Origin: Mycolicibacterium rhodesiae
GTDB taxonomy: Bacteria > Actinomycetota > Actinomycetes > Mycobacteriales > Mycobacteriaceae
DNA length: 64,000 nt
Assembly: GCF_002086695.1 (NCBI RefSeq)
Contig: NZ_MVIH01000020.1
Coordinates: 1-64,000 of the forward strand
Reading direction: 5' to 3'
In this document: positions 42,010-51,452 of the stretch, in pieces
Numbering within the stretch: position 1 is the first letter of the stretch
Layout of the letters: each line of letters opens with the position of its first letter
Program-made: the position numbers and the translations under genes
The notes under the pieces: generated by a model
What the model saw: only the letters and a program-made list of their open reading frames with translations
What the model was told of the DNA's origin: nothing
Database searches by the model: none

Positions 42010-43227
42010 GTGACTCACCGCGACGCGACATCGAATGTGCGCGGCACGCTCCGCGTCGCGGTGGGACTGGGCTCCGTCGTCGTGCTCGCCGCGGTGGTCG
42101 CGGTGTCGGTCATCATGTTTCGGGGCGACCTCACCCCGAGCGTGCCCATCACAGTGCTCTCGCCGCGCGCGGGGTTGGTGATGAACCCCGGCGCCAAGGT
42201 GAAGCTGCGCGCCGTCGAGGTCGGCACGGTGTCGTCGATCGACCAGAGTCCCAACGGTCAAGCGGTTCTTCATCTCTCGATCGATCCGGCACAGCTGCCG
42301 TTGATCCCCGGCAATGTGATGGTCGACATCTCCTCACCGACGGTGTTCGGCGCCAAGCTCGTCGAGCTCACCACGCCGGAGCATCCGTCCGCGCAGCCAC
42401 TGCGTTCCGGGCAGGTCATCGACGCGACCAATGTCACGGTGGAAATCAACACCGTCTTCCAGCGCCTCACCTCGCTGCTCTCACACGTGCAACCCGAGAA
42501 GCTCAACGAGGTTCTCGGTGTCCTCGCCGGAGCAATGAACGGCCGTGGCGAGCAGCTCGGAAAGATGTTCTCGGACATCGACACCCTGCTGGCCGAGCTC
42601 GAGCCGAGCCTGCCCGATCTGCGCCACGACATCCGCGCGGCGGACGTGGCGGTCGGTGCTTACTCCGACGCGGCGCCCGACCTGATGAGGTCGGTGGACA
42701 ATGTGACGCGGATCAGTCAGACGATCGTCGACCGGCAGGACGATCTGGATGCGTTGCTGCTCAGCGCAATTGGACTGGCCGATGTCGGAACCGACGTCGT
42801 CGACGGGAATCGGACGGCGCTCACCGAGGTCCTGCGCATCCTGGTACCCACCACGGACCTGACCAACCGCTACCGCGAAGCGTTGAACTGCACGCTTGCC
42901 GGTCTTCTCCCGATCGCCAAAGCGCCGCCACAGCCGGACCCCGGAGCCGTTGTTTCGGTGAGCTTCACCATGGGCTTGGAGCGGTACCGCTATCCCGCTG
43001 ACCTGCCGAAGGTGGCCGCGACCGGCGGGCCGCATTGCGCCGACCAGGGGCTGCCGCACCTGGCTCCCAACACCAAACCGCCCTTCCTGGTGACTGATAT
43101 CGGTGCCAATCCCGCCCAGTACGGCAATCAAGGAATTCTGCTGAATTCCGACGGTCTCAAGCAGCTGTTGTACGGTCCGCTGGACGGCCCACCCCGAAAC
43201 TCCGCACAGGTCGGGCAGCCCGGCTGA
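42010..43227 (+). CDS. MceA-type protein
   Basis: 405 residues from GTG 42010, after GGGAGGG. One N-terminal membrane helix (VAVGLGSVVVLAAVVAVSVI), then an MlaD/Mce domain (VPITVLSPRAGLVMNPGAKVKLRAVEVG) and a long helical region forming the lipid-conducting needle. The C-terminal conserved segment is YREALNCTLAGLLPI. Mce hexamers carry lipids across the periplasm into a YrbE permease. No yrbE genes precede this operon. First of six mce genes. Confidence 0.9.
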   Translation: MTHRDATSNVRGTLRVAVGLGSVVVLAAVVAVSVIMFRGDLTPSVPITVLSPRAGLVMNPGAKVKLRAVEVGTVSSIDQSPNGQAVLHLSIDPAQLPLIPGNVMVDISSPTVFGAKLVELTTPEHPSAQPLRSGQVIDATNVTVEINTVFQRLTSLLSHVQPEKLNEVLGVLAGAMNGRGEQLGKMFSDIDTLLAELEPSLPDLRHDIRAADVAVGAYSDAAPDLMRSVDNVTRISQTIVDRQDDLDALLLSAIGLADVGTDVVDGNRTALTEVLRILVPTTDLTNRYREALNCTLAGLLPIAKAPPQPDPGAVVSVSFTMGLERYRYPADLPKVAATGGPHCADQGLPHLAPNTKPPFLVTDIGANPAQYGNQGILLNSDGLKQLLYGPLDGPPRNSAQVGQPG

Positions 43228-44253
43228 TGCGGTCATTACGGGCGACCACAGTCAAGTTCACCGTGTTCGTGCTGGTGATGGTCACCGCGACGGCATTGCT
43301 GTTCATGACGTTCGCCCAGTACCGCACCGGAAGCACCAACGGATACTCGGCGGTGTTCGCCGACGCATCCCGGCTCAAGCCCGGCGACAGCGTACGGGCG
43401 GCCGGCATCAGGATCGGCACGGTCGAAACGGTGACGCTGCGCGCCGACGCGACCGCCCTGGTGACGTTTGACGCCGACCGCGACGTCCTGTTGACCGGCG
43501 CGACCAAGGCCGCGGTGCGCTACCTCAACCTCGTGGGTGACCGCTACCTGGAGTTGGTCGACGCACCGGGCCCGACTGCCGTGCTGCCCGCCGGTTCCCA
43601 GATCCCCATCGATCGCACCGAACCGGCCCTCGACCTCGACCTGTTGCTCTCCGGGCTCAAGCCGGTGATTGCGAGCCTGAATCCGCACGACGTCAACGCC
43701 CTCACGGCGTCCCTGGTGCAGATCCTGCAGGGGCAGGGCGGGACTGTGGAATCGCTGTTCGCGAAGACGTCCTCGTTCACCACCGCTTTGGCTGAAAACG
43801 ACAGTGTCATCGAGCAACTCATCGACAACCTGAAAGGTCGTCCTGTCCACGCTGACGGCCGAGGGTGACCGATTCTCGGCATCAATCGATCGCATCGAAA
43901 AGTTGATCACCGGCTTTGCCGCCGACCGCGATCCGGTCGGTGCGGCGATCACCGCCCTCGACGCCGGCACCGCGTCGCTGGCCGACCTGCTCACCGCCGC
44001 GCGACCACCGCTGTCCGGGGTGGTCGAGCAGTTGAGCCGACTCGCCCCGATTCTGGATCAGGACAAAGAACGGGTGGATCGGGCACTGGTGAAGGCGCCG
44101 GAGAACTATCGAAAGCTGAGCCGGCTGGGCGCCTACGGCAGCTTCATCCAGATGTACGTGTGCGGCATGTCGGTGCGTGTGACCGACCTGCAGGGCAGGA
44201 CCGCGGTCTTCCCCTGGATCAAACAGACCAGCGGAAGGTGCGCTGAGCCGTGA
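43227..44253 (+). pseudogene. MceB-type gene broken by a single-base frameshift
   Basis: The first part (43227-43868) encodes the membrane anchor, the MlaD domain (YSAVFADASRLKPGDSVRAAGI) and part of the helical region. At 43836-43837 (context AACCTGAAAGGTCGTCC) one extra G shifts the frame. Removing it restores the expected NLKVVLSTLTAEGDRFS and a continuous frame to the TGA at 44253, ending with the MceB-type YGSFIQMYVCGMSVR and QTSGRC. Total length 1027 nt is 3n+1. Either a true frameshift, a sequencing error in a short homopolymer, or a slippage site. The downstream genes remain coupled. Confidence 0.8.
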
Positions 44254-45347
44254 TGGGCAAATACCGTGGCGCAGCGCTTGTCCGGGCCGGCTTCATCGGA
44301 GTCTCGGTGGCGATTCTGGTGACGCTTGTCGGCCTGGCGCCCCAGACCCTGTGGTCGTGGGCGACGCAGGTGCGTTACCAGGCGGTGTTCCCCGAAGCCG
44401 GTGGGCTGGTAGCCGGCAATGACGTGGTGGTCTCGGGTATCAAAGTGGGCTCCGTCTCGTCGGTCACACTGCTGCGCGGTGATGCGTTGGTGACCTTCAC
44501 CGTCGACGGCACCGTGCACCTGGGATCGCAGACCACCGCACATATCAAGACCGGAACCGTGCTCGGGGCGCGAATCGTCACGCTGGTCCCGGCGGGCACC
44601 GGGACACAGAAGCCGTCCGACCCGATCCCGGCATCGCGAACCTCGTCGCCCTACGTGCTCACCGACGTCATCGGAGATCTCACCGCCAACGCATCGGGGC
44701 TGGACACCGCGACGTTGAACAAATCGCTCGAAACCCTCTCCGACACTGTCGATTCGATGGCGCCGCAACTCGGACCCACGCTGGCGGGGCTGACCCGGCT
44801 GTCCCAGTCGATGAACAACCGCAACGACACACTGCGGGAGCTCCTGCACAGCGCCTCGGATCTGGCCGGGGTGTTGTCCGAACGCCGTGAGCAGGTCAAC
44901 GCGCTCATCCTGAACGGGGCTGACCTGATCGCGGTCCTCGCGCAACGCCGTCAGGCGATCGCCGACCTCCTGGCCAACACCTCGTCGGTCAGCAGGCAGC
45001 TCTCGGCGCTGGTTCACGACAACGAAGCCAAGCTGGCGCCCACCTTGACCAAGCTCAACTCGGTCACCGAAGTGCTGCAGAAGAACCGCGACAACATCGC
45101 CAAGGCACTGCCAGGGCTGGCCAAATACGAGATCACGATGGGAGAGGCCGTATCGAGCGGCTTCTACTACCAGGCCTACACCGCCAACGTCGTGCCCGCG
45201 GCGTTCCTGCAGCCATTCTTCGATTACGCATTCGGATTCCGTCGCGGGACGGACGCGGGACAACCGCCGGACAACGCCGGACCGCGAGCGGAGTTCCCGT
45301 TCCCCTACAACGGGATTCCGCCCCAACCGCAGGAGGGTCCACGGTGA
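44250..45347 (+). CDS. MceC-type protein
   Basis: 365 residues from GTG 44250 (ATG 44253 is adjacent). Membrane anchor RAGFIGVSVAILVTLVGLAP, MlaD domain VRYQAVFPEAGGLVAGNDVVVSG, and a long helical stretch with heptad-like repeats (QLGPTLAGLTRLSQSMNNRNDTLRELL). It lacks the long Pro-rich C-terminal tail that many MceC proteins have, ending after EFPFPYNGIPPQPQEGPR. Overlaps its neighbours by 4 nt. Confidence 0.87.
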   Translation: MMGKYRGAALVRAGFIGVSVAILVTLVGLAPQTLWSWATQVRYQAVFPEAGGLVAGNDVVVSGIKVGSVSSVTLLRGDALVTFTVDGTVHLGSQTTAHIKTGTVLGARIVTLVPAGTGTQKPSDPIPASRTSSPYVLTDVIGDLTANASGLDTATLNKSLETLSDTVDSMAPQLGPTLAGLTRLSQSMNNRNDTLRELLHSASDLAGVLSERREQVNALILNGADLIAVLAQRRQAIADLLANTSSVSRQLSALVHDNEAKLAPTLTKLNSVTEVLQKNRDNIAKALPGLAKYEITMGEAVSSGFYYQAYTANVVPAAFLQPFFDYAFGFRRGTDAGQPPDNAGPRAEFPFPYNGIPPQPQEGPR

Positions 45348-46579
45348 CGTTCCGCAGCAAGATCGTCGCAGGCACCGCCGCCGTACTCGTCGCCCTCGCG
45401 GCGGCAGGCACCACCGTGCTGGTTCGGCACACGGTCTATCCGGCGACCACGATCACCGCGTACTTCACTGCCGCCACCGCGATCTACGCCGGCGACGAGG
45501 TGCGCGTGTCCGGGGTCAAAGTAGGCAGCATCGAGTCCATCGAGCCGGTCGGCAAGCAGGTCAAGATGGTCCTTCGCGTCGACCCGGGGGTGTCCATCCC
45601 GGCCGGCGCCCAGGCGGTCATCGTCGCGCAGAATCTGGTGGCGGCCCGCTACCTTCAGCTGACTCCGGCCTACCGAGACAGCGGTCCGACGATGCCGTCG
45701 GGTGCGGTGATCCCGGTCGAGCGGACTGCCGTCCCCGTCGAATGGGACGACGTCAAGACCCAGTTGATGCGGCTGTCAACCGATCTGGGGCCCAGCAGCG
45801 AGACAGCGCGGCCGGCGCTGGCTCGGCTGATCGACGACACCGCTGACGCAATGGGCGGCAACGGCGTGAAGCTTCGACAGATGCTGGCCCAGTTATCAGC
45901 TGTCGCACGAATCTTCGCCGACGGAAGCGGAAACATCGTCGACATCATCAAGGGCTTGCAGAATCTGGTCACGGTACTGCGCGACAGCAGTGGAGCGATC
46001 GTCGACTTCGAGCACCGCCTCGGCGCACTGATGGGAACGCTCGACGACAACACCGGCGATCTCGACGCCGCGTTACGCGACCTGGCGACAGCCACCGCCG
46101 ATGCGCAACGCTTCGTGAGCGGAAGTCGTGAGGCGACCGTCGAACAGGTCGAGCGCCTGACCGACGTCACCCGAAACCTCGCCGACAACCGCAAGAGTCT
46201 CGAGCAGTTGCTGCATGTGGCGCCGAACGCCTTCGCCAACTACTACAACGTCTACAACCCCGACACCGGCGACAACATCGGATCGATCGTCTTCAACAAC
46301 TTCACCGACCCGATCCAGTTCATCTGCGGGCAGATCGGTGCACTGGAGAACGCCACCGCGCCGGAAACGGCGAAGCTGTGCGCCCAGTACCTCGGCCCGG
46401 CGATGCGGTTGCTCAGCTTCAACCTGTTGCCGTTCCCGATGAGCCCGTTCCTGATGAAGGCGCCATCCCCGGAAAATCTCACCTACTCCGATCCGGCCCT
46501 GGCGCCAGGGGGATCCGGGCCCGTGCCCGGTCCGCCCGAGAGTCCGCCGGCGATCTCCGCGTACCAGGGGACGCCGTGA
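45344..46579 (+). CDS. MceD-type protein
   Basis: 411 residues from GTG 45344 (GTGA overlap). Anchor AGTAAVLVALAAAGTTVLV, MlaD domain ITAYFTAATAIYAGDEVRVSG, then AVIVAQNLVAARYLQLTPAY, a motif typical of MceD. The helical needle region is followed by IQFICGQIGALENAT and the conserved AQYLGPAMRLLSFNLLPFP. Pro-rich tail. Confidence 0.9.
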   Translation: MTFRSKIVAGTAAVLVALAAAGTTVLVRHTVYPATTITAYFTAATAIYAGDEVRVSGVKVGSIESIEPVGKQVKMVLRVDPGVSIPAGAQAVIVAQNLVAARYLQLTPAYRDSGPTMPSGAVIPVERTAVPVEWDDVKTQLMRLSTDLGPSSETARPALARLIDDTADAMGGNGVKLRQMLAQLSAVARIFADGSGNIVDIIKGLQNLVTVLRDSSGAIVDFEHRLGALMGTLDDNTGDLDAALRDLATATADAQRFVSGSREATVEQVERLTDVTRNLADNRKSLEQLLHVAPNAFANYYNVYNPDTGDNIGSIVFNNFTDPIQFICGQIGALENATAPETAKLCAQYLGPAMRLLSFNLLPFPMSPFLMKAPSPENLTYSDPALAPGGSGPVPGPPESPPAISAYQGTP

Positions 46580-47727
46580 GGCACCGGCCAATCCGGGCGG
46601 CCGTGGTGGTCGTCCTCATCACGTATGGCATCTCCGGATGCGGTTTTCGGGGCCTGAACTCACTGCCACTGCCGGGCACGCAGGAGAGGCGCGGCTCGAG
46701 TGCCTTTCATGTCGAGATCTCCAATGTCGCCATGTTGGAATCGAATTCGCCGGTCCTGGTCGACGACGTCGTCGTCGGTACCGTCGGCGAGATGCGGCTG
46801 CGCAACTGGCATGCCGACGTCGAGGTGTTCGTTCGCCCGGAGGTGGTGGTGCCGGCCAACGCGGTCGCCAGCGTCGGACAGACCAGTCTGCTTGGCTCGA
46901 TGCACCTGTCGCTCGATCCGCCGATCGGCGTTGCCCCGCAGGGCCGGTTGCAGCCGGGAACGACGATCCCGCTGAACAGATCGTCGACGTACCCGTCCAC
47001 CGAACGGACATTGTCCACGCTGTCGGCGGTGGTGAACGGCGGCGGACTCGGCCAGATCGGTGACGTCATCCGAAACGCCAACACCGCATTCACGGGGCGG
47101 CAGAGCCAGATCCGAGACATGCTACGGCGATTGGATGATTTCGTCGGCACGCTGGACAGCGAACGCAGCGACCTGATCGACATGATTCGGCAGTTGAACA
47201 CGTTCACCGGCACGTTCGCCCAGCAGCGTGACGACGTCACCGCCGCACTGCGGCGCGTTCCCGCAGCCCTCGACGTGCTCATCCGGGAGCGGCCGCGCAT
47301 CGTCACCGCGCTGGACAAACTACGAAAGTTCAGCGAATCCACCACCGACCTGATCACTGTGACGCAGAGCGACCTGGTCACCAACCTGCACAACCTCGAG
47401 CCGACGATCAAGGCGCTGGCCGATGTCGGTCCCGAGCTCGACACCGCGCTGGCCTTCGCCACCACCTACCCCTACAACCAGAGCTACATCGACCGGGCGG
47501 TACGCGGCGATTACGTGAACATGTTCCTGGTCGCCGATCTGACGATTCCGCGACTCAAGCGAACGATGTTCCTGGGCACCCGGTGGGGCGACCAGGATGC
47601 GAAACTTGTTCCGGCACCGGGTGAGCCGTGGTACCTGAACTACACCTACGACCCACTCAAGACCGGCATCGCCGATCCGGCGCCGGCCACACCGCAGCCG
47701 GTGCCGACGCCGAGCGGGGGCGGCTGA
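46576..47727 (+). CDS. MceE-type lipoprotein
   Basis: 383 residues from GTG 46576. Lipoprotein signal peptide with lipobox ISGC and Cys22, the distinguishing mark of the fifth (Lpr) Mce protein. MlaD domain FHVEISNVAMLESNSPVLVDDV with GQTSLLGSMHLSLDPP, then a helical region and the conserved GDYVNMFLVADLTI near the C-terminus, ending in a Pro-rich tail. Confidence 0.92.
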   Translation: MRHRPIRAAVVVVLITYGISGCGFRGLNSLPLPGTQERRGSSAFHVEISNVAMLESNSPVLVDDVVVGTVGEMRLRNWHADVEVFVRPEVVVPANAVASVGQTSLLGSMHLSLDPPIGVAPQGRLQPGTTIPLNRSSTYPSTERTLSTLSAVVNGGGLGQIGDVIRNANTAFTGRQSQIRDMLRRLDDFVGTLDSERSDLIDMIRQLNTFTGTFAQQRDDVTAALRRVPAALDVLIRERPRIVTALDKLRKFSESTTDLITVTQSDLVTNLHNLEPTIKALADVGPELDTALAFATTYPYNQSYIDRAVRGDYVNMFLVADLTIPRLKRTMFLGTRWGDQDAKLVPAPGEPWYLNYTYDPLKTGIADPAPATPQPVPTPSGGG

Positions 47728-49208
47728 TGCTGACCCGACTCGTCCGCATCCAATTGGTGATCTTCAGCGTGATCGCGGTTGCCGGCCTGCTGCTGATGAC
47801 GTTTCTGTTCATCCAGGTGCCGACGCTGCTGGGGATCGGCAAGATCACGGTCACCCTGGAATTACCCAGCGGGGGTGGTCTGTACCGGTTCTCGAACGTC
47901 ACCTACCGCGGCGTGCAAGTCGGCAAGGTCACCGACCTGCGACTGACCCCACGCGGCGCGCAAGCCACGCTTTCGCTGGATACATCACCGAGAATCCCCG
48001 CCGATCTGCGGGCCGAGGTCCGTAGTGCCTCGGCGATCGGCGAACAGTATGTCGACCTGCGGCCGCAGAGCGGATCGGGTCCGTACCTGCGGGACGGATC
48101 GGTGATCACGCTGCAACAGACCACCGTCCCGCAGGCTGTCGGCCCGATGCTGGACAGGGTGAGCACGCTCGTCGGGAGCATTCCCGGCGACAAAATCGCT
48201 GTCCTGCTTGACGAGTCGGACACCGGGCTGCGCGGCGCCGGGTACGACCTGTCTTCGCTGATGGATTCGGCGGCGACCGTCGTCGACAAGATCCACGGCG
48301 TACGCACTGAGACCAGATCGTTGGTCGACGACGCTGTCCCGCTGCTGGATTCACAGACCGCCACCGCCGATTCACTGCGCGTATGGGCCCGCGGTCTGGC
48401 CAACGTGACCCAGACGATCGCCGACGACGACGACCGGATCCGGGCACTGCTGAGCACCGGCCCTGCTGCCGCCGACGAGATCACCCGGGCGCTCGATCAG
48501 CTGAAGCCGACACTGCCGGTGTTACTGGCCAACCTGAGCACGCTGGGTCAAATCCTGGTCACCTACAACTCGTCTCTCGAGCAGCTACTGGTGCTGTTGC
48601 CGCCGGCCATCGCCAGCACTCAGGCATTCGGGCTGCCGACCAACAATCCCACGGGATTGCCGGTGGGGGAGTTCGCGATCACGTTGGGTGATCCGCCGCC
48701 GTGCACCGTCGGCTTCCTTCCGCCGTCGTCGTGGCGATCACCGGCCGACACAACCACCATCGACACCCCAGACGGCCTGTATTGCAAGCTGCCACAGGAT
48801 TCGCCGCTCGCCGTCCGGGGCGCACGGAATTACCCCTGCGTCGGCAAGCCGGGCAAGCGTGCTCCCACCGTGGAGATGTGCGACAGCGATCAGCCCTTCG
48901 TGCCGACGGCGGTGCGCCAGCACGCGGTCGGGCCGTATCCACTCGACCCGAACCTCATCGCGCAGGGGGTTCCGCCCGACAGCAGGGTCAACCCCGACGA
49001 CCGCATATACGGCCCACCGGATTCGCCCGCACCGGGGGTGGCTCCCAGCGCATTCGACACGCCCGGTCCGGGTCGGCCGCCGGTGCAGGTCATCCCGTAC
49101 AACCCGGCGACGGGCAGTTACGTCACCGCGGAGGGGCGCAGATTCGTCCAGTCGGATCTCGGCGGCCCGAAAGCGCCCATCTCGTGGAAAGACCTTCTGC
49201 CGTGCTAA
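47727..49208 (+). CDS. MceF-type protein
   Basis: 493 residues from ATG 47727 (1-nt overlap). Anchor LVIFSVIAVAGLLLMTFLF, MlaD domain VTLELPSGGGLYRFSNVTYRG, and SAIGEQYVDLRPQSGSGPYL, which is typical of MceF. The helical region is followed by a long Cys-containing C-terminal domain (EFAITLGDPPPCTVGFLPPSSW) and a Pro-rich tail ending KAPISWKDLLPC. Last gene of the mce operon; its stop overlaps that of tetR. No Mas (Mce-associated) genes follow. Confidence 0.92.
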   Translation: MLTRLVRIQLVIFSVIAVAGLLLMTFLFIQVPTLLGIGKITVTLELPSGGGLYRFSNVTYRGVQVGKVTDLRLTPRGAQATLSLDTSPRIPADLRAEVRSASAIGEQYVDLRPQSGSGPYLRDGSVITLQQTTVPQAVGPMLDRVSTLVGSIPGDKIAVLLDESDTGLRGAGYDLSSLMDSAATVVDKIHGVRTETRSLVDDAVPLLDSQTATADSLRVWARGLANVTQTIADDDDRIRALLSTGPAAADEITRALDQLKPTLPVLLANLSTLGQILVTYNSSLEQLLVLLPPAIASTQAFGLPTNNPTGLPVGEFAITLGDPPPCTVGFLPPSSWRSPADTTTIDTPDGLYCKLPQDSPLAVRGARNYPCVGKPGKRAPTVEMCDSDQPFVPTAVRQHAVGPYPLDPNLIAQGVPPDSRVNPDDRIYGPPDSPAPGVAPSAFDTPGPGRPPVQVIPYNPATGSYVTAEGRRFVQSDLGGPKAPISWKDLLPC

Positions 49209-49804
49209 CTTTCGGAGGACAGCGGCGCCAGGCCGGAACGTACCAGGCCCACACTGGTGGCCACCACCTCACGAAGATCCGTCGAGCAGCCGTCGCGGCC
49301 CCATCGCTCGACGGCGGTGACCAGAGCTGCCGCCAACACCGCGCCCGCGACCTCGGCGATCAGGTCGACATCGGGGAGGTCGGTGTAGCGACGCTTGACG
49401 AAGTCGGTCAGCACCGCCGCGAACGATGCCTGCACCACCCGAAGGTGCCCGGCGGCGCGGTCCCCGTCGAGCAGTGTCGCCCGCATGATCGCAGCCTGGC
49501 GCACGATCTCGAGGTCATGCGGGAAGCTGACGACGCTGCCCAGCACTGCGTCGAACAGCGATTCGTCGGCCGGGCGCCGCGCCAGGGCATCGGCGAACCA
49601 CTCGAGTTGGGTCTCGTAGTCCTGGAACAGCACCGCCTCTTTGGTCGGGAAGTGCCGGAAGAACGTCCGTTCGGTGACGCCCGCATCGTCGGCGAGCTGG
49701 GCGACCGTCACGTTCGTGAACCCGTCGGTGGCGAACCGCGCCAACGCCACCTCGCGCAATGCCTCTCGCGTCGCAGTGCGGCGCCGGTCATGCGAGTTCG
49801 TCAT
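49205..49804 (-). CDS. TetR-family transcriptional regulator
   Basis: 199 residues from ATG 49804. N-terminal helix-turn-helix (FATDGFTNVTVAQLADDAGVTERTFFRHFPTKEAVLF), then a ligand-binding helical domain. It lies between the mce operon (convergent, CTAA overlap) and the FAD-oxidoreductase gene (divergent, 79 nt). A 16-bp motif shared by its own promoter region and the mce promoter makes it the likely local regulator of both. Ligand unknown. Confidence 0.92.
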   Translation of the reverse strand: MTNSHDRRRTATREALREVALARFATDGFTNVTVAQLADDAGVTERTFFRHFPTKEAVLFQDYETQLEWFADALARRPADESLFDAVLGSVVSFPHDLEIVRQAAIMRATLLDGDRAAGHLRVVQASFAAVLTDFVKRRYTDLPDVDLIAEVAGAVLAAALVTAVERWGRDGCSTDLREVVATSVGLVRSGLAPLSSES

Positions 49805-49842
49805 TACGGCATTTTCGCACAATGTCTTTCGCAAATTCACGG

Positions 49843-49858
49843 CAGTCGTGACATCAGT
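49843..49858. promoter_or_regulatory. Putative TetR operator at the tetR/oxidoreductase promoters
   Basis: CAGTCGTGACATCAGT matches the mce-promoter site at 41956-41971 in 14 of 16 positions. It lies 26 nt before the oxidoreductase ATG. A direct repeat of TTTCGCA also occurs in this intergenic region (49813-49834). Confidence 0.55.
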
Positions 49859-49883
49859 TCCATCGAGTGAGGAGAAACCAACA

Positions 49884-51452
49884 ATGACCGACTACGACGC
49901 GATCGTCATCGGGGCGGGCCACAACGGCCTGACCGCGGCGGCGGTTCTTCAGCAACGGGGCTTACGTACGGTGGTGCTCGAACAGAACACCTATTCCGGC
50001 GGCATGGCGGCAACTGTGGAGTTGATCGACGGATTCCGTTACGAGATAGCCGGTTCCGTCCAATTTCCGACCGCCCCGGAGGTCGCCGCGGCCCTGGAAC
50101 TGCACACGATCCCGCAGGTCCATTCGGAGGTTCAGTCGGTCAATCTCGGTGAGGCCGGCGAGGAACCGATGATCCTGTACAGCGACCCGATGAAGTACAT
50201 GACGCACCTGTCCGAGAGACACGGAACCGATGCCGTGCTGGGTATGGCCAAGATGCTCGAGTGGACCACCGGTCCCTCCCGTGCGCTGGGGCGCTTCGAG
50301 GCGCGCACCCCACCGAAGACTCTCGACGAGATGTATGCCTGCGCGACAAACGAATCCGAGCGCCGTGCGATCCACGAGATGCTGTTCGGCACGGCAATGG
50401 ATATCATCGATCGCAACTTCCCGGACAAGGACAAGTACGCCACCATCCGCGGCATGCTGGCCTTCCTGGCCATCAACTCCACCTACCGCGGCCCGTTCAC
50501 ACCGGGCAGCGCAACCTGTCTGGCCTTCGCGATGGGTGTGCCGGACATGGACGCCACGATGATGACGAAACTGGAGGGCGGCATCGGCGCCGTCTGCGAT
50601 CACCTCAAGAAACTGTTCGTCGACCGCGGCGGCGAGATCAGATATCGCACCAAGGTCGAGCAGATCCTCGTCGAGGATGAGCGGGTGACCGGAGTCCGGC
50701 TACGCGACGGCTCGGTGCTGACTGCACCCGTCGTGGTGTCCAACCTGTCGCCGGATCTGACGCTGATCGATCTGGTCGGTACCGAGTATCTGCCTGGCAA
50801 CCTGGTCGAGAGGCTGGCCGGACGCGACCATCGCGCCACGTTCATCCAGATGCATTTCGCGCTGGACGGTCTGCCCGAGTTCGCCGCGCCGTACGAGCTC
50901 CTCAACGAAGAGGGCATGCAGCAGTCGGTCGGTGTCTTCGGCACACCCGAAGAGCAACAACGACAGTGGGAGATGGCGCGGGCCGGAATGCTGCCGGACA
51001 ACCCGTCGTTCGGTATGCAGATCCCGTCCGTCACCGACCCGTCCCTGGCGCCGCCGGGAAAGCACGCGGCCAGTGCGTACGCCTACGGGTTCCCGGTGGA
51101 GGCGCCACGCGAACAACACGGACGGCTCAAACAAGAGATGGCCGAGACGGTGATCGACAAGATCACGAAGTTCGCGCCGAACTTCCGAGACATCCAGATT
51201 CGCCACATCACGTTCGCGCCCTATCACATGCAGACGATGTTCGGCGCGCCCGACGGAGACTTCTGCCACGGTCTGCTGCACCCGGACCTGATGGGCCCGA
51301 ACCGCCCGGGCCCCAAGGGATTCCTGGACATCCAGATCCCGATACAGGGGTTGTATCTGGGCGGCGCCGGCTGCCACGGCGGCCCCGGCATCACCTTCGT
51401 CCCGGGATACAACGCGGCGTACGCGGCGCTGGACGACCTGGCGGCATCATGA
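49884..51452 (+). CDS. NAD(P)/FAD-dependent oxidoreductase (phytoene-desaturase-like)
   Basis: 522 residues from ATG 49884 with Shine-Dalgarno GAGGAGA. Rossmann FAD motif IVIGAGHNGLTAAAVL and the acidic strand end VVLEQNTYSGG, then a CrtI/PDH-like substrate domain, and the C-terminal FAD motif GLYLGGAGCHGGPGITFVPGYNAA. Related proteins desaturate or isomerise polyprenyl and other hydrophobic substrates; the actual reaction here is unknown. It is coupled to the ferredoxin gene (ATGA), suggesting direct electron exchange. Confidence 0.88.
   Translation: MTDYDAIVIGAGHNGLTAAAVLQQRGLRTVVLEQNTYSGGMAATVELIDGFRYEIAGSVQFPTAPEVAAALELHTIPQVHSEVQSVNLGEAGEEPMILYSDPMKYMTHLSERHGTDAVLGMAKMLEWTTGPSRALGRFEARTPPKTLDEMYACATNESERRAIHEMLFGTAMDIIDRNFPDKDKYATIRGMLAFLAINSTYRGPFTPGSATCLAFAMGVPDMDATMMTKLEGGIGAVCDHLKKLFVDRGGEIRYRTKVEQILVEDERVTGVRLRDGSVLTAPVVVSNLSPDLTLIDLVGTEYLPGNLVERLAGRDHRATFIQMHFALDGLPEFAAPYELLNEEGMQQSVGVFGTPEEQQRQWEMARAGMLPDNPSFGMQIPSVTDPSLAPPGKHAASAYAYGFPVEAPREQHGRLKQEMAETVIDKITKFAPNFRDIQIRHITFAPYHMQTMFGAPDGDFCHGLLHPDLMGPNRPGPKGFLDIQIPIQGLYLGGAGCHGGPGITFVPGYNAAYAALDDLAAS

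Noticed and set aside
43903..44253. Separate small gene after the first mceB fragment
   Set aside because: It is the C-terminal part of MceB in the shifted frame, with matching family sequence and no start signal of its own.
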